A stretch of 37,688 nt of DNA from an uncultured Devosia sp. (lineage in GTDB: Bacteria > Pseudomonadota > Alphaproteobacteria > Rhizobiales > Devosiaceae), in the NCBI RefSeq assembly GCF_946479885.1, contig NZ_CAMLHM010000042.1, positions 1 through 37,688 of the forward strand. The letters are read 5' to 3'. Below are positions 1 to 9,004 of this stretch, one piece after another (position 1 is the stretch's first letter; each line of letters starts with the position of its first letter). The notes below the pieces were generated by a model that worked only from the letters and a program-made list of their open reading frames with translations, ran no database searches and was not told the DNA's origin. Position numbers and translations under genes: made by a program.

Positions 1-1066
1 CGGCCTGCATCAGGGCGAAGGCGCGGGCGCCGGGGCCGACGATGAGAATGTGGGACGGGTCGAACACGGCCATCATCCGGCTCAGCCCGAAGCCGACCGC
101 ACGCCCGGCCAGATTGAAGGCATGGGTGGCGGTGCGGTCGCCTGCTTCGGCGCGGGCAATCAGGCCGTCATATTCGTGTTGCGGCACGGCCGGGGCAGGG
201 GTGGCTGTCTCGGGCACGGAGTAAGCGGTGCGCAATACGCCATAGTCGGAGGCATAGGCCTCGATGCAGCCGCGCATGCCGCAGCGGCAGAGCGCGCCGT
301 TGGGCTGGTGGTTCATGTGGCCGAATTCGGTGGCGCCCTCGTCGCCGCGGCCCATGATCTGGCCGCGAAAGGTCATGCCCATGGCGACGGTCGAGCCGAC
401 GAAGACGGTCGCCACACTGGCATCGTGCAGGGCCGGATCGAGCCAGCGCGCGCCCTCGGCCAACAACCGCCCGCGCTTGTGGAGGGCAACCGGCACGGCG
501 AAGGCGGCGGCCAGCTCGGCCGCGAAGGGGCGATTGGCGAGATGGGCGATGGGCGACCATTTGAGGCTGTGGCCATCGCGGTCGAGAATGCCTTGAACCG
601 AAATGGCGACCCGGCGCAGCGCCGCCGCCTCTGTGGGATTGCGCCCCTGCAACTGCCGCAGCCTTTGCGCGAAGAACACCGCAGGCGGTGTTTCGGCGAA
701 GGTGGCCGGCGTTACCGGTGTCTCGATGCGATCGACCAGCACACCGCCATAGTCCACCAGCGACAGGCGCGAGCGGTTGACGTCGACTTCGAACAAGGCG
801 GCCGCGCCGACATGGCGATTGAAGCCGACCAATGTGGCGGGGCGCCCCCGGCCACGCCCGTCGGATTTCTCGCCCGGCTCGAGCTCGGTGATGACCTGCT
901 GTTCGATCAGGTCATGCGTTATGGCGGTGATGCTGGCATGGCTGAGGCCGGTGCTGGTAGCCAGGGCCGTGCGTGACAGCGAACCCTGCACGCGCAGGGC
1001 GCCAAGCACCAGACCCCGGTTCTGTCGCCGGACGCTGTCGCTATCGCTGACGTTCCGCGGCAACAA
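1..1066 (-). CDS. ROK-family transcriptional repressor, likely xylose-responsive (XylR-type), 3' end outside the window
   Basis: About 355 codons are visible and the gene continues past the left edge. The N-terminus carries a winged-helix region (VRRQNRGLVLGALRVQGSLS, then TSTGLSHASI). It is followed by a ROK sugar-kinase fold with the zinc motif CRCGMRGCIEAYAS, preceded by FGHM, whose His normally completes the zinc site. ROK proteins with an HTH are sugar-responsive repressors. The gene diverges from xylFHG, so xylose or a derivative is the likely inducer; that is inference from position. No ATG fits. The best start is a TTG (1066, or the next TTG at 1063) placed just after GAGGGAG, with an in-frame TGA a few codons upstream. 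The 222-bp divergent region contains two matching palindromes that may be its operators. Confidence 0.88.
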   Translation of the reverse strand, partial: MLPRNVSDSDSVRRQNRGLVLGALRVQGSLSRTALATSTGLSHASITAITHDLIEQQVITELEPGEKSDGRGRGRPATLVGFNRHVGAAALFEVDVNRSRLSLVDYGGVLVDRIETPVTPATFAETPPAVFFAQRLRQLQGRNPTEAAALRRVAISVQGILDRDGHSLKWSPIAHLANRPFAAELAAAFAVPVALHKRGRLLAEGARWLDPALHDASVATVFVGSTVAMGMTFRGQIMGRGDEGATEFGHMNHQPNGALCRCGMRGCIEAYASDYGVLRTAYSVPETATPAPAVPQHEYDGLIARAEAGDRTATHAFNLAGRAVGFGLSRMMAVFDPSHILIVGPGARAFALMQA

Positions 1067-1127
1067 CCTACTCCCTCACTCCGGGACGCAACACACCACT
1101 CCTCTGCGATATTCGCAATCTGTATTT

Positions 1128-1144
1128 ATTTCGAGCTTCGAAAT
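1128..1144. promoter_or_regulatory. Operator-like palindrome 1 in the ROK/xylF divergent region
   Basis: A perfect inverted repeat, ATTTCGA-GCT-TCGAAAT. Its core TTTC-GAGC-N3-GAAA recurs at 1183-1197. A -35-like TTGACT (1150-1155) lies between the two sites, so binding at both could cover the xylF promoter and allow looping. This is probably the binding site of the adjacent ROK regulator. The assignment is by position and symmetry only. Confidence 0.6.
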
Positions 1145-1182
1145 TGAAGTTGACTTGTCGCGCTGCGCCATGGCACATCTTT

Positions 1183-1197
1183 TTTCGAGCAGTGAAA
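1183..1197. promoter_or_regulatory. Operator-like palindrome 2 upstream of xylF
   Basis: TTTCGAGCAGTGAAA shares the layout TTTC-GAGC-N3-GAAA with site 1 at 1129-1143. The centres are 54 bp apart, about five helical turns. It is less symmetric in its centre than site 1. It lies about 90 bp upstream of the xylF start codon. Confidence 0.5.
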
Positions 1198-1266
1198 TTA
1201 ATGCTCAGGGCGCTGGTGGAGGGTGCCCGCTGGGGCGAAGCCACCGGCACGGATGCGGGCAGGTAA

Positions 1267-1286
1267 CTGTCCGCTAGGGAGGACAG
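1267..1286 (+). promoter_or_regulatory. Leader hairpin overlapping the xylF ribosome-binding site
   Basis: CTGTCC (1267-1272) and GGACAG (1281-1286) are perfectly complementary around an 8-nt loop. The xylF Shine-Dalgarno sequence AGGGAGGA (1277-1284) lies partly in the loop and partly in the 3' arm. The hairpin could modulate ribosome access. The stem is only 6 bp, so it may be chance. Confidence 0.3.
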
Positions 1287-1288
1287 AC

Positions 1289-2335
1289 ATGAACAAGTTT
1301 CTAGCGGTCTTGCTTTGCACGACCGTCATCACCGGCACGGCCGGCGTTTCGACTTATGCGCAGGACGGCGTGGTCGTCGGCGTCTCCTGGAACAACTTCC
1401 AGGAAGAGCGCTGGAAGACCGACGAGGCAGCCATCAAGGCCGTGCTCGAAGCAGCCGGCGCCACCTATATCTCGGCTGACGCCCAGTCGTCGGCGTCCAA
1501 GCAGCTGACGGACATCGAAAGCCTGATCTCGCAGGGCGCCGACGCCATCATCGTGCTGGCCCAGGACAGCGAAGCTGTTGGTCCGGCCGTTGCCGCTGCC
1601 GTCGCCGAAGGCATCCCGGTGGTCGGCTATGACCGCCTGATCGAGAATCCTGACGCGTTCTACCTCACCTTCGACAACAAGGAAGTGGGTCGTCTGCAGG
1701 CCGCCGGCGTCGCTGCCGTCCAGCCGGAAGGCAACTATGTCTTCATCAAGGGCAACTCGGCCGATCCCAATGCCGACTTCCTGTTCGAAGGCCAGATGGA
1801 AGTGCTGCAGGCCGGTATCGACGCGGGCAAGATCATCAATGTCGGCGAAGCCTATACCGACAACTGGAACCCGGAAGTCGCCCAGGCGAACATGGAACAG
1901 TTCCTGACCGCCAATAACAACGAAGTCGACGCCGTCGTCGCCTCGAACGACGGTACCGCCGGTGGCGCCATCGCCGCTCTGGCTGCCCAGGGCCTGGCCG
2001 GCGCTGTGCCGGTTTCGGGCCAGGACGGCGACCATGCCGCCCTCAACCGCATCGCGCTCGGCACGCAGACCGTCTCGGTCTGGAAGGACGCTCGCGAACT
2101 CGGCAAGAAGGCCGCCGAAGTGGCGCTCGAACTGGCTGGCGGCACGGCTCTGGACGCCGTCACCGGCGTGGTGCCGTTCGCTGGTGGCCCCAAGGGCGTA
2201 CAGATGAACGCGTTCTTCATCGCGCCCGTCGCCATCACCAAGGATAACCTCAACGTCGTCATCGATGCCGGCTGGGTTACCAAGGACGTGGTCTGCGCCG
2301 GTGTGGCCGCTGGCTCGGTTGCTGCGTGTAACTGA
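1289..2335 (+). CDS. xylF: D-xylose ABC transporter, periplasmic substrate-binding protein XylF
   Basis: 348 residues, close to E. coli XylF in length and collinear with it. Recognisable blocks are the RWKTDEAAI segment, [58 protein letters not shown] and SGQDGD. Residues 1-21 form a Sec signal peptide ending near STYAQD, so it is periplasmic. The ATG at 1289 is chosen because AGGGAGGA sits just upstream and the signal peptide begins there; a longer reading from 1223 has no ribosome-binding site. The protein captures xylose and delivers it to XylH/XylG. The C-terminus holds two cysteines (VCAG...AACN) that could form a disulfide. It is the first gene of xylFHG and is separated from xylH by a UUCG-capped hairpin. 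Confidence 0.95.
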   Translation: MNKFLAVLLCTTVITGTAGVSTYAQDGVVVGVSWNNFQEERWKTDEAAIKAVLEAAGATYISADAQSSASKQLTDIESLISQGADAIIVLAQDSEAVGPAVAAAVAEGIPVVGYDRLIENPDAFYLTFDNKEVGRLQAAGVAAVQPEGNYVFIKGNSADPNADFLFEGQMEVLQAGIDAGKIINVGEAYTDNWNPEVAQANMEQFLTANNNEVDAVVASNDGTAGGAIAALAAQGLAGAVPVSGQDGDHAALNRIALGTQTVSVWKDARELGKKAAEVALELAGGTALDAVTGVVPFAGGPKGVQMNAFFIAPVAITKDNLNVVIDAGWVTKDVVCAGVAAGSVAACN

Positions 2336-2364
2336 GGCGCAAACATAATATCCTGACGACATAC

Positions 2365-2392
2365 GGTGCCGCGGCGTTCGCGCTGCGGCATC
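2365..2392 (+). promoter_or_regulatory. Intercistronic UUCG-tetraloop hairpin between xylF and xylH
   Basis: A 12-bp stem (2365-2376 pairs with 2381-2392, including two G-T wobbles) is closed by a TTCG tetraloop and has no T-run after it. It lies 29 nt after the xylF stop. Such hairpins commonly protect the upstream message from 3' decay, giving more binding protein than permease. That role is inferred. Confidence 0.7.
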
Positions 2393-2449
2393 GTTGTGAC
2401 AGGACGACGGCGCCGGCTGGTGGCGCAGACCAGCGGGGGAGAGACAATT

Positions 2450-3769
2450 TTGGCAGAACAGCACGCCATTCCGACCAATATTCATCCGAGCCGGTTCGCC
2501 CAGAATCCGCTGCAGCGCTTCCTGATGGCCACCGAACTCGATACGCGCCTGCTCGGCATGATCGGCGCGCTGGCCATTATCTGGATCGGTTTCAATATCT
2601 TTTCCGGCGGGCTGTTCCTGACGCCCCGCAACCTGTGGAACCTGTCGGTGCAGACCGCCTCCGTGGCCGTGATGGTCACCGGCATGGTGCTGATCATCGT
2701 CACCCGCAATATCGACCTGTCGGTCGGCTCCATCCTCGGCCTGGTCGGCATGGTGATGGGCGTGATGCAGACCGATATCCTGCCCGCGCAGCTGGGCCTT
2801 GGGCTCGGCAATCCGCTGATCTGGGTGTTGTCGCTGGTGGCCGGCCTGATCGTGGGTGTCGGCATTGGCGCGCTGCAGGGCGCGATCATCGCCTATCTGC
2901 GCGTTCCGGCCTTCATCGTGACGCTGGGTGGGTATCTGGTGTGGCGCGGTGCGGCCTGGTGGGTCACCATGGGGCGCACGGTCGCGCCGATGGATCCGAC
3001 ATTCCAGCTCATGGGCGGCGGCCCGGCCGGCTCGATCGGCCAGTTGTGGAGCTGGGTGGTCGCCGTCATCGCCTGCGCCGCCATTCTGATCGGGCTCTAT
3101 TGGGGCCGCCGGCAGCGCCGCCGCTTCAATTTCCCGCTGCGCCCCGTCTGGGCGGAGGCAGCGCTCGGCGCCATCGGCTGCGGCCTCGCCATCGGGGCGG
3201 TGTGGGTGGCCAATGCCTATCCCTGGCCGCGGCGCATTGCCGAGACCTATGCCGAGACCAATGGCATCACCGTGCCTGAGGGCGGGCTCTTCATCTCCCA
3301 TGGCATTGCCGTGCCGGTGCTGATCGCGCTCGGCGTCGGCGTCGTCATGACCTTCATCGCCACGCGCACCCGCTTCGGCCGCTATGTGTTTGCCATGGGC
3401 GGCAATCCCGAGGCGGCGGAACTGGCCGGCATCAATACGCGCTGGGTCACGGTCAAGATCTTCATGCTGATGGGCGCGCTCTGCGCCATCGCGGCGGCCA
3501 TCTCGACGGCCCGCCTCAACGCGGCGACCAACGCATTGGGCACGCTGGACGAGCTCTATGTCATCGCTGCGGCGGTGATCGGCGGCACGTCGCTGGCCGG
3601 CGGTGTCGGTACGATCGCCGGCGCGCTGCTGGGTGCGCTGGTCATGCAGTCGCTGCAATCGGGCATGGTGCTGATGGGGCTCGACAGCCCACTGCAGTCC
3701 ATCGTGGTCGGCGCGGTCCTCGTTTTCGCGGTGTGGCTCGACACGCTCTACCGCCGTAACAAACACTAG
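2450..3769 (+). CDS. xylH: D-xylose ABC transporter, permease XylH
   Basis: 439 residues of the BPD_transp_2 (ribose/xylose) permease family, with about ten to twelve hydrophobic segments, so it sits in the inner membrane. Family signatures seen are NLWNLSVQTASVAVMVTGM, VTRNIDLSVGSILG, GNPEAAELAGINTR (the cytoplasmic coupling region for the ATPase) and GGTSLAGGVGTIAGALLGAL. The start is a TTG at 2450, preceded by GGGGGAGAG. An in-frame upstream ATG-like start at 2366 falls inside the hairpin and has no ribosome-binding site. The 439 residues exceed E. coli XylH (393) because of the N-terminal extension and a long central region rich in Arg and Pro (residues about 220-275). xylG follows 12 nt downstream. 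Confidence 0.93.
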   Translation: MAEQHAIPTNIHPSRFAQNPLQRFLMATELDTRLLGMIGALAIIWIGFNIFSGGLFLTPRNLWNLSVQTASVAVMVTGMVLIIVTRNIDLSVGSILGLVGMVMGVMQTDILPAQLGLGLGNPLIWVLSLVAGLIVGVGIGALQGAIIAYLRVPAFIVTLGGYLVWRGAAWWVTMGRTVAPMDPTFQLMGGGPAGSIGQLWSWVVAVIACAAILIGLYWGRRQRRRFNFPLRPVWAEAALGAIGCGLAIGAVWVANAYPWPRRIAETYAETNGITVPEGGLFISHGIAVPVLIALGVGVVMTFIATRTRFGRYVFAMGGNPEAAELAGINTRWVTVKIFMLMGALCAIAAAISTARLNAATNALGTLDELYVIAAAVIGGTSLAGGVGTIAGALLGALVMQSLQSGMVLMGLDSPLQSIVVGAVLVFAVWLDTLYRRNKH

Positions 3770-3781
3770 GGAGTCCTTGTC

Positions 3782-4564
3782 ATGCTGGACACCAGAACGC
3801 CTCTCGTCGAGATGAACGACATCTCGATCTCCTTCGGCGGCATCCGCGCGGTGGATCGCGCCTCGATCGATCTCTTCCCCGGCGAAGTCGTGGGCCTGCT
3901 TGGTCATAATGGCGCGGGCAAGTCGACGCTGATCAAGATCCTGTCGGGCGCCTATAAGCGCGATGCGGGCTCGATCCGCATCAATGGCGAAGATGCCGCG
4001 ATCAACAATCCGCGCGACGCCAAGGCTTATGGCATCGAGACCATCTACCAGCAGCTCGCCGTGGCGGACAACGTGGACGCTGCCGCCAACCTGTTCCTGG
4101 GTCGCGAGATCACGACCCCGATCGGCACGCTCGACGATGCGGCAATGGAATCGAAGGCCCGCGAAGTGATGGGGCGGCTCAATCCGAACTTCCGCCGCTT
4201 CAAGGAGCCGGTAAAGGCCCTGTCGGGCGGGCAGCGCCAGTCTGTCGCCATTGCCCGCGCCATCCTGTTCAATGCCCGCATCCTGATCATGGACGAGCCT
4301 ACGGCGGCGCTCGGCCCGCAGGAGACGGCGCAGGTGGGCGATCTCATCAAGCAGCTCAAATCCGATGGCATCGGCATATTCCTCATCAGCCACGACATCC
4401 ATGACGTGTTCGACCTCGCCGACCGCGTGGTGGTGATGAAGAACGGCCAGGTGGTGGGTAGCGCCCGCACCGAGGACGTCACCAAGGACGAGGTTCTGGG
4501 CATGATCATCCTGGGCAAGGTGCCTCCGGGTGCGACGCCGGGGCCGGGCGCCATAGCCGGGTAG
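3782..4564 (+). CDS. xylG: D-xylose ABC transporter, single-domain ATP-binding protein XylG
   Basis: 260 residues with one complete ABC ATPase domain: Walker [10 protein letters not shown] (residues 41-49), Q-loop Q90, signature LSGGQRQ (147-153), Walker B ILIMDEP ending with E172, and H-loop H204. It powers XylH. E. coli XylG has two fused ABC domains (about 510 residues). This one has only one, so two copies would have to dimerise, a form known in alphaproteobacterial sugar importers. It starts at the ATG at 3782, 12 nt after xylH, and closes the xylFHG operon. The tail after residue 240 is Pro/Gly-rich and ends in GAIAG. Confidence 0.93.
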   Translation: MLDTRTPLVEMNDISISFGGIRAVDRASIDLFPGEVVGLLGHNGAGKSTLIKILSGAYKRDAGSIRINGEDAAINNPRDAKAYGIETIYQQLAVADNVDAAANLFLGREITTPIGTLDDAAMESKAREVMGRLNPNFRRFKEPVKALSGGQRQSVAIARAILFNARILIMDEPTAALGPQETAQVGDLIKQLKSDGIGIFLISHDIHDVFDLADRVVVMKNGQVVGSARTEDVTKDEVLGMIILGKVPPGATPGPGAIAG

Positions 4565-4612
4565 GCCGTTGCGCCTGTCGCGGGCGGCCACTAGGCTTGC
4601 GGCGGGGGCACC

Positions 4613-5332
4613 ATGGCAACGCGACGCAAACAGACGACGAAACAGGCCGTGAGCAAACCAACAAGCCGGCGCCAGGCCATCGGCCTGCGCATCGCGGCGA
4701 TGCGGCTGCCCAGGCATGGCACTTTCTATATTGGCCTCGCCAGCGGGGCGGTGGCGTTCCTGGTTGCGCTGTGGCCCTGGCCGGCCTTTGCGGCGCCTAT
4801 CGGGGCCATCACCACCTTCGTGATCTATCTCGGGCTCGTGGCAATCGTGCTGCCGGTGCTGACCCCGGATTTCCTGCGTTCTCGCGCTGACCGGGCGGAT
4901 ACGCCGACGATCCTGATATTCGCTACCGTCATTGCCATTGTCGGCGTGTGCTGCGTAAGCCTGTTCATGGTGCTCAACGGCCGGCAGGAGGGGCCGCTGG
5001 TCGGCGATCTGCTGCTCAGCGTGGCGTCGGTGCTGCTGGGGTGGTTCACGATCCACACCATGGCGGCCCTGCACTACGCCTACGAGTATTACGAGTCGGG
5101 TGCCGGGGGCGGGGTCGCGGGCGGGCTGGACTTTCCCGAAGGCGACAATCCGGATGGCCTGGCTTTCCTCTATTTCGGCTATGTCATCGGCACGGCCTTT
5201 GCGGTGTCCGATATCCGCGTCACCTCCGGCAAGATGCGCAAGATCGTGCTGGTGCACTCCACCTTCGCCTATTTCTTCAACACGCTGATCGTGGCCGCCA
5301 CGGTCAATGTCGCGGTGGCCGTCGGCGCGTAG
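4613..5332 (+). CDS. DUF1345 family membrane protein
   Basis: 239 residues. A basic cytoplasmic N-terminus ([11 protein letters not shown]) is followed by about five membrane segments. Conserved DUF1345 blocks are visible: [28 protein letters not shown] (residues about 183-197) and [18 protein letters not shown] (about 214-231). The function of the family is not established; it is an inner-membrane protein. It starts 48 nt after xylG on the same strand, so co-transcription is possible, but no link to xylose is known. Confidence 0.85.
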   Translation: MATRRKQTTKQAVSKPTSRRQAIGLRIAAMRLPRHGTFYIGLASGAVAFLVALWPWPAFAAPIGAITTFVIYLGLVAIVLPVLTPDFLRSRADRADTPTILIFATVIAIVGVCCVSLFMVLNGRQEGPLVGDLLLSVASVLLGWFTIHTMAALHYAYEYYESGAGGGVAGGLDFPEGDNPDGLAFLYFGYVIGTAFAVSDIRVTSGKMRKIVLVHSTFAYFFNTLIVAATVNVAVAVGA

Positions 5333-5396
5333 CGGTTGCCCTTTAGGCCGTCCGCATGCCACAGGTTGGCCAAAAGACCGTTCGAGGAGAATCCCC

Positions 5397-6524
<1,128 letters not shown>

Positions 6525-6544
6525 CAACAGGGTGACGCGGGGCG

Positions 6545-7501
6545 ATGATGAAGCCATCGACTGAATGGCGCGAGATCGTGGGCGCCGACGAGCACGTGCG
6601 CCACGCCCAGCTCGCCGAGCAGGTTCGGCATTGGCATGCGCGCAAGAATGCGCAGTGGGGCACAGGTCGCTTTCTGCATCGCAAGCCTTTGCTGTCGGTG
6701 CTGGCGACGCTGACGGTGCACGATAACCTGCCGCCGGAAGCGCGGCACGGCGTGTTCGCCATGCCTGGGCAGCGCGAGGCTATCGTGCGCCTGTCCAATG
6801 GCGCATTGGACATTCAGGCCAATACCAAGCCGGACATCCGCGGCTTCGCCATCCGCGTGCTGGGCGTGGCCGGCCCGGCGGCCCTGGGTGGCGAGGCCTC
6901 GCAGCAGGACTTCCTGCTGATCAACCACGATGCCTTTGCCGCTCGCGACAGTGTGGAGTTCATGGAAGTGGCCGCGGCGGTTGCCAAGGGTGGAGAAGTG
7001 GGAGTGCTGTGGCACCTGCTCCGTCGCTATGGCATCGGTGAAGGGCTTGGTCGGCTGCGACTGCTAGCGCGCACGCTTGGCAAGCCCTTTAGGGGTTATA
7101 ACGCCGAGCGGTTCACCACCAGTGCGCCGATTGCCATCGGCCCCTATGCGGCCAAGGTCAGGATCGAGCCAAAGGCGCCGCGGAACAGTATCGGCAAGGA
7201 CAATGCCCGCGACGTGGCCGCACAGCTCGAGGCGGGGGTCATCGGCTACGAGATGTCGCTACAATTCTATACCGACGAGGCGGTGACCCCGATCGAGGAT
7301 CCGCGCGTCGCCTGGTCGGTTGAGGTCTCGCCGCCGGTGCCCGTCGCCACCCTCACGCTCCACACCATCGCTGACCCCGCGGCCGTGGAGGCGGTGGGCT
7401 TTGATCCGTGGAGCGGGCTTGCCGCGCATCGTCCCCTGGGCGAGGTCATGCGGGCACGCCGCAATGCCTATCGGGTTAGCCAGCAGGCCCGGGCGCGATA
7501 G
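6545..7501 (+). CDS. Catalase-related haem protein (short catalase-like family)
   Basis: 318 residues, far shorter than typical monofunctional catalases (about 480 or more). Catalase-core blocks are recognisable: NLPPEARHGVFA, with a candidate distal haem His at 68; IVRLSNGALDIQ; KPDIRGFAIRVLGV; QDFLLINHDAFAARD; and the C-terminal DPWSGLAAHRPLGEVMRARR. I do not see the RxxxYxDTQ helix that supplies the proximal Tyr ligand in true catalases, so peroxide dismutation cannot be assumed. Other members of this superfamily do different haem chemistry. It starts at tandem ATGs (6545/6548), 20 nt after frmA, so the two may share a transcript. No signal peptide is seen. Confidence 0.75.
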   Translation: MMKPSTEWREIVGADEHVRHAQLAEQVRHWHARKNAQWGTGRFLHRKPLLSVLATLTVHDNLPPEARHGVFAMPGQREAIVRLSNGALDIQANTKPDIRGFAIRVLGVAGPAALGGEASQQDFLLINHDAFAARDSVEFMEVAAAVAKGGEVGVLWHLLRRYGIGEGLGRLRLLARTLGKPFRGYNAERFTTSAPIAIGPYAAKVRIEPKAPRNSIGKDNARDVAAQLEAGVIGYEMSLQFYTDEAVTPIEDPRVAWSVEVSPPVPVATLTLHTIADPAAVEAVGFDPWSGLAAHRPLGEVMRARRNAYRVSQQARAR

Positions 7502-7507
7502 CCCGAG

Positions 7508-7864
7508 CTATTCAAGCCATACCGTCTCGAATGCCCCGGCCTCGTGGATATCGATCTGCTCCAGGAGGCCCGGCCCGAGGTTTTCGAACTTGTGCGGCAC
7601 ATTGGCGGGGCAGACGACGATCTGCCCGGCTACGGCCTCGATGACTTCGCCGCCGACGGTGAAACGAACCCGCCCGTTGCGCACGATGAAGGTTTCGGGG
7701 TAGGGATGTTGGTGCAGGCGCGGCCCGTCCCCGACGATTTCGGTGCGGACGAAAATGACGCTGATGCCTGCGCCGTGGGCGCCGCCCTCGAACTCTCCCC
7801 GCCAGTTTTCGATGCCCGCCGAGGGATCGGCCCAACTCGCCTTGTCGATCACTTCTCCCGTCAT
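7508..7864 (-). CDS. Small cupin-domain protein
   Basis: 118 residues forming a single cupin barrel. Motif 1 is GDGPRLHQHPYPETFIVRNG, with the metal ligands H-x-H and E. Motif 2 is GQIVVCPANVPHKFEN, with the fourth His. All four metal ligands are present, so it probably binds a divalent metal; the substrate is unknown. The chosen start (MTGEVIDK) follows GGGAGAATC; an upstream in-frame start at 7900 would add 12 residues without a ribosome-binding site. It is convergent with the catalase-like gene (6-nt gap) and divergent from the AAA gene at 7919. Confidence 0.82.
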   Translation of the reverse strand: MTGEVIDKASWADPSAGIENWRGEFEGGAHGAGISVIFVRTEIVGDGPRLHQHPYPETFIVRNGRVRFTVGGEVIEAVAGQIVVCPANVPHKFENLGPGLLEQIDIHEAGAFETVWLE

Positions 7865-7918
7865 TTTCGATTCTCCCTCGGCCGCCACGCGGCCGCTCAT
7901 TCATGAGGACGACGAGCC

Positions 7919-8467
7919 ATGCCCCATCATTTCGACAACCTCTTCATCGTTACCGGTGGCCCCGGCGCCGGCAAGACCACGCTACTGGATGCGGCGGCCG
8001 AGTCTGGGATCCCCGTCGGGCGCGAAGCGGCGCGGGCCATCATCCAGGCGCAGGAAGCCATCGATGGTCCGGCGCACCATTGGGGTGACCGGACGCTCTA
8101 TGCCGAACTAATGCTGGATCGGGATGTCCAGACCTATCTGGCGCTGGGCGGCGGCGCGCCAGCGCTGTGCGATCGCGGCATTCCGGAGCTGGTTGCCTAT
8201 GGCAGGGATTGGGGGCTGACCCGGACTGCGCATTTCCGGCGGGCGGCCTTGCTCTATCGCTACAATCCGGTGGTGTTCCTGGCGCCGCCCTGGCGCGAGA
8301 TTTATGTCACCGATGCCGAGCGCCGGGAGGGGTGGGAGCATGCCCAGCGCGTCTACGCGTCATTGCGTGACTGCTATGCCGAACTCGGCTATCGCATTAT
8401 CGAACTCCCCAAAGCGCCGGTGGCCGAGCGGCTGGCCTTCGTGAAGGACGTCATAGCCCATGCCTGA
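7919..8467 (+). CDS. AAA family P-loop nucleotide-binding protein (AAA_28-like)
   Basis: 182 residues. The Walker A motif GGPGAGKTT lies at residues 13-21. It is followed by the REAARAIIQ segment typical of the AAA_28/NadR-like P-loop group, CDRGIPELVAYG, and VFLAPPWREIYVTDAERR, which resembles a lid with basic residues. The family includes putative kinases; the substrate here is not predictable. The start ATG at 7919 has GAGGACGACGAGCC upstream. The 3' end overlaps the next gene by 8 nt, so the two are probably translationally coupled. Confidence 0.8.
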   Translation: MPHHFDNLFIVTGGPGAGKTTLLDAAAESGIPVGREAARAIIQAQEAIDGPAHHWGDRTLYAELMLDRDVQTYLALGGGAPALCDRGIPELVAYGRDWGLTRTAHFRRAALLYRYNPVVFLAPPWREIYVTDAERREGWEHAQRVYASLRDCYAELGYRIIELPKAPVAERLAFVKDVIAHA

Positions 8468-8924
8468 TCCCACCATTTTCGTCGATGCCGATGCCTGTCC
8501 GGTCAAGGATGAGGCCATGCGGGTGGCCGAGCGGCTGGGGCTCGTTATCACGCTGGTGAGCAACGGAGGCGTCCGGCCGTCACGCGACCCGATGATCCGC
8601 GTGGTCGTGGTGGCCGCGGGGGCGGATGCGGCCGACGACTGGATCGTCGAGCAGGCACAAGCCAATGACATCGTGCTGACGGCGGATATTCCGCTGGCCA
8701 GCCGGGCCATCGACAAGGGGTGCCACGTGTTGGGTTTTACCGGCAAGCCGTTCACGCCGGCCTCCATTGGCATGGCGCTGGCGATGCGCGACCTCAAGCA
8801 GCATCTGCGCGAGACCGGCGAGAGCAAGGGCTACAATGCCGGCTTCCGGCCCGCTGATCGCTCGGCTTTCCTGAGCGCGCTCGATACCCTCGGTCGCAAG
8901 GCTAAAGCACTGGCCGGTAAGTAG
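8460..8924 (+). CDS. yaiI: UPF0178 (DUF188, YaiI/YqxD) family protein
   Basis: 154 residues, normal for the family. Signatures are IFVDADACPVKDEAMRVAER at the N-terminus, a VVVVAAGADAADDWIVEQ block, DIVLTADIPLASRAIDKG and FRPADRSAFLSALD. The fold resembles PIN/NYN nucleases and the Asp-rich start could bind metal, but no function is established. Its ATG lies inside the end of the upstream AAA gene, indicating an operon pair. Confidence 0.9.
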   Translation: MPDPTIFVDADACPVKDEAMRVAERLGLVITLVSNGGVRPSRDPMIRVVVVAAGADAADDWIVEQAQANDIVLTADIPLASRAIDKGCHVLGFTGKPFTPASIGMALAMRDLKQHLRETGESKGYNAGFRPADRSAFLSALDTLGRKAKALAGK

Positions 8925-9004
8925 TTCTTAAGCATTCGCGAGGGGAATGTTAACCATAATCCCCGAAAACTGAGCGCAGTTGTAATGGCGCTGAGTTCAG
9001 TCCC
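8925..9004. promoter_or_regulatory. Short promoter region with a CtrA half-site-like motif
   Basis: This 80-bp AT-leaning gap precedes the lipoprotein deacetylase. It holds TTAACCAT (8950-8957), which resembles the alphaproteobacterial CtrA half-site, and another TTAA at 8928-8931, but the spacing is not the canonical TTAA-N7-TTAA. GGGGA and TCCCC flank the motif (8942-8946 and 8959-8963). The regulatory meaning is weakly supported. Confidence 0.25.
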
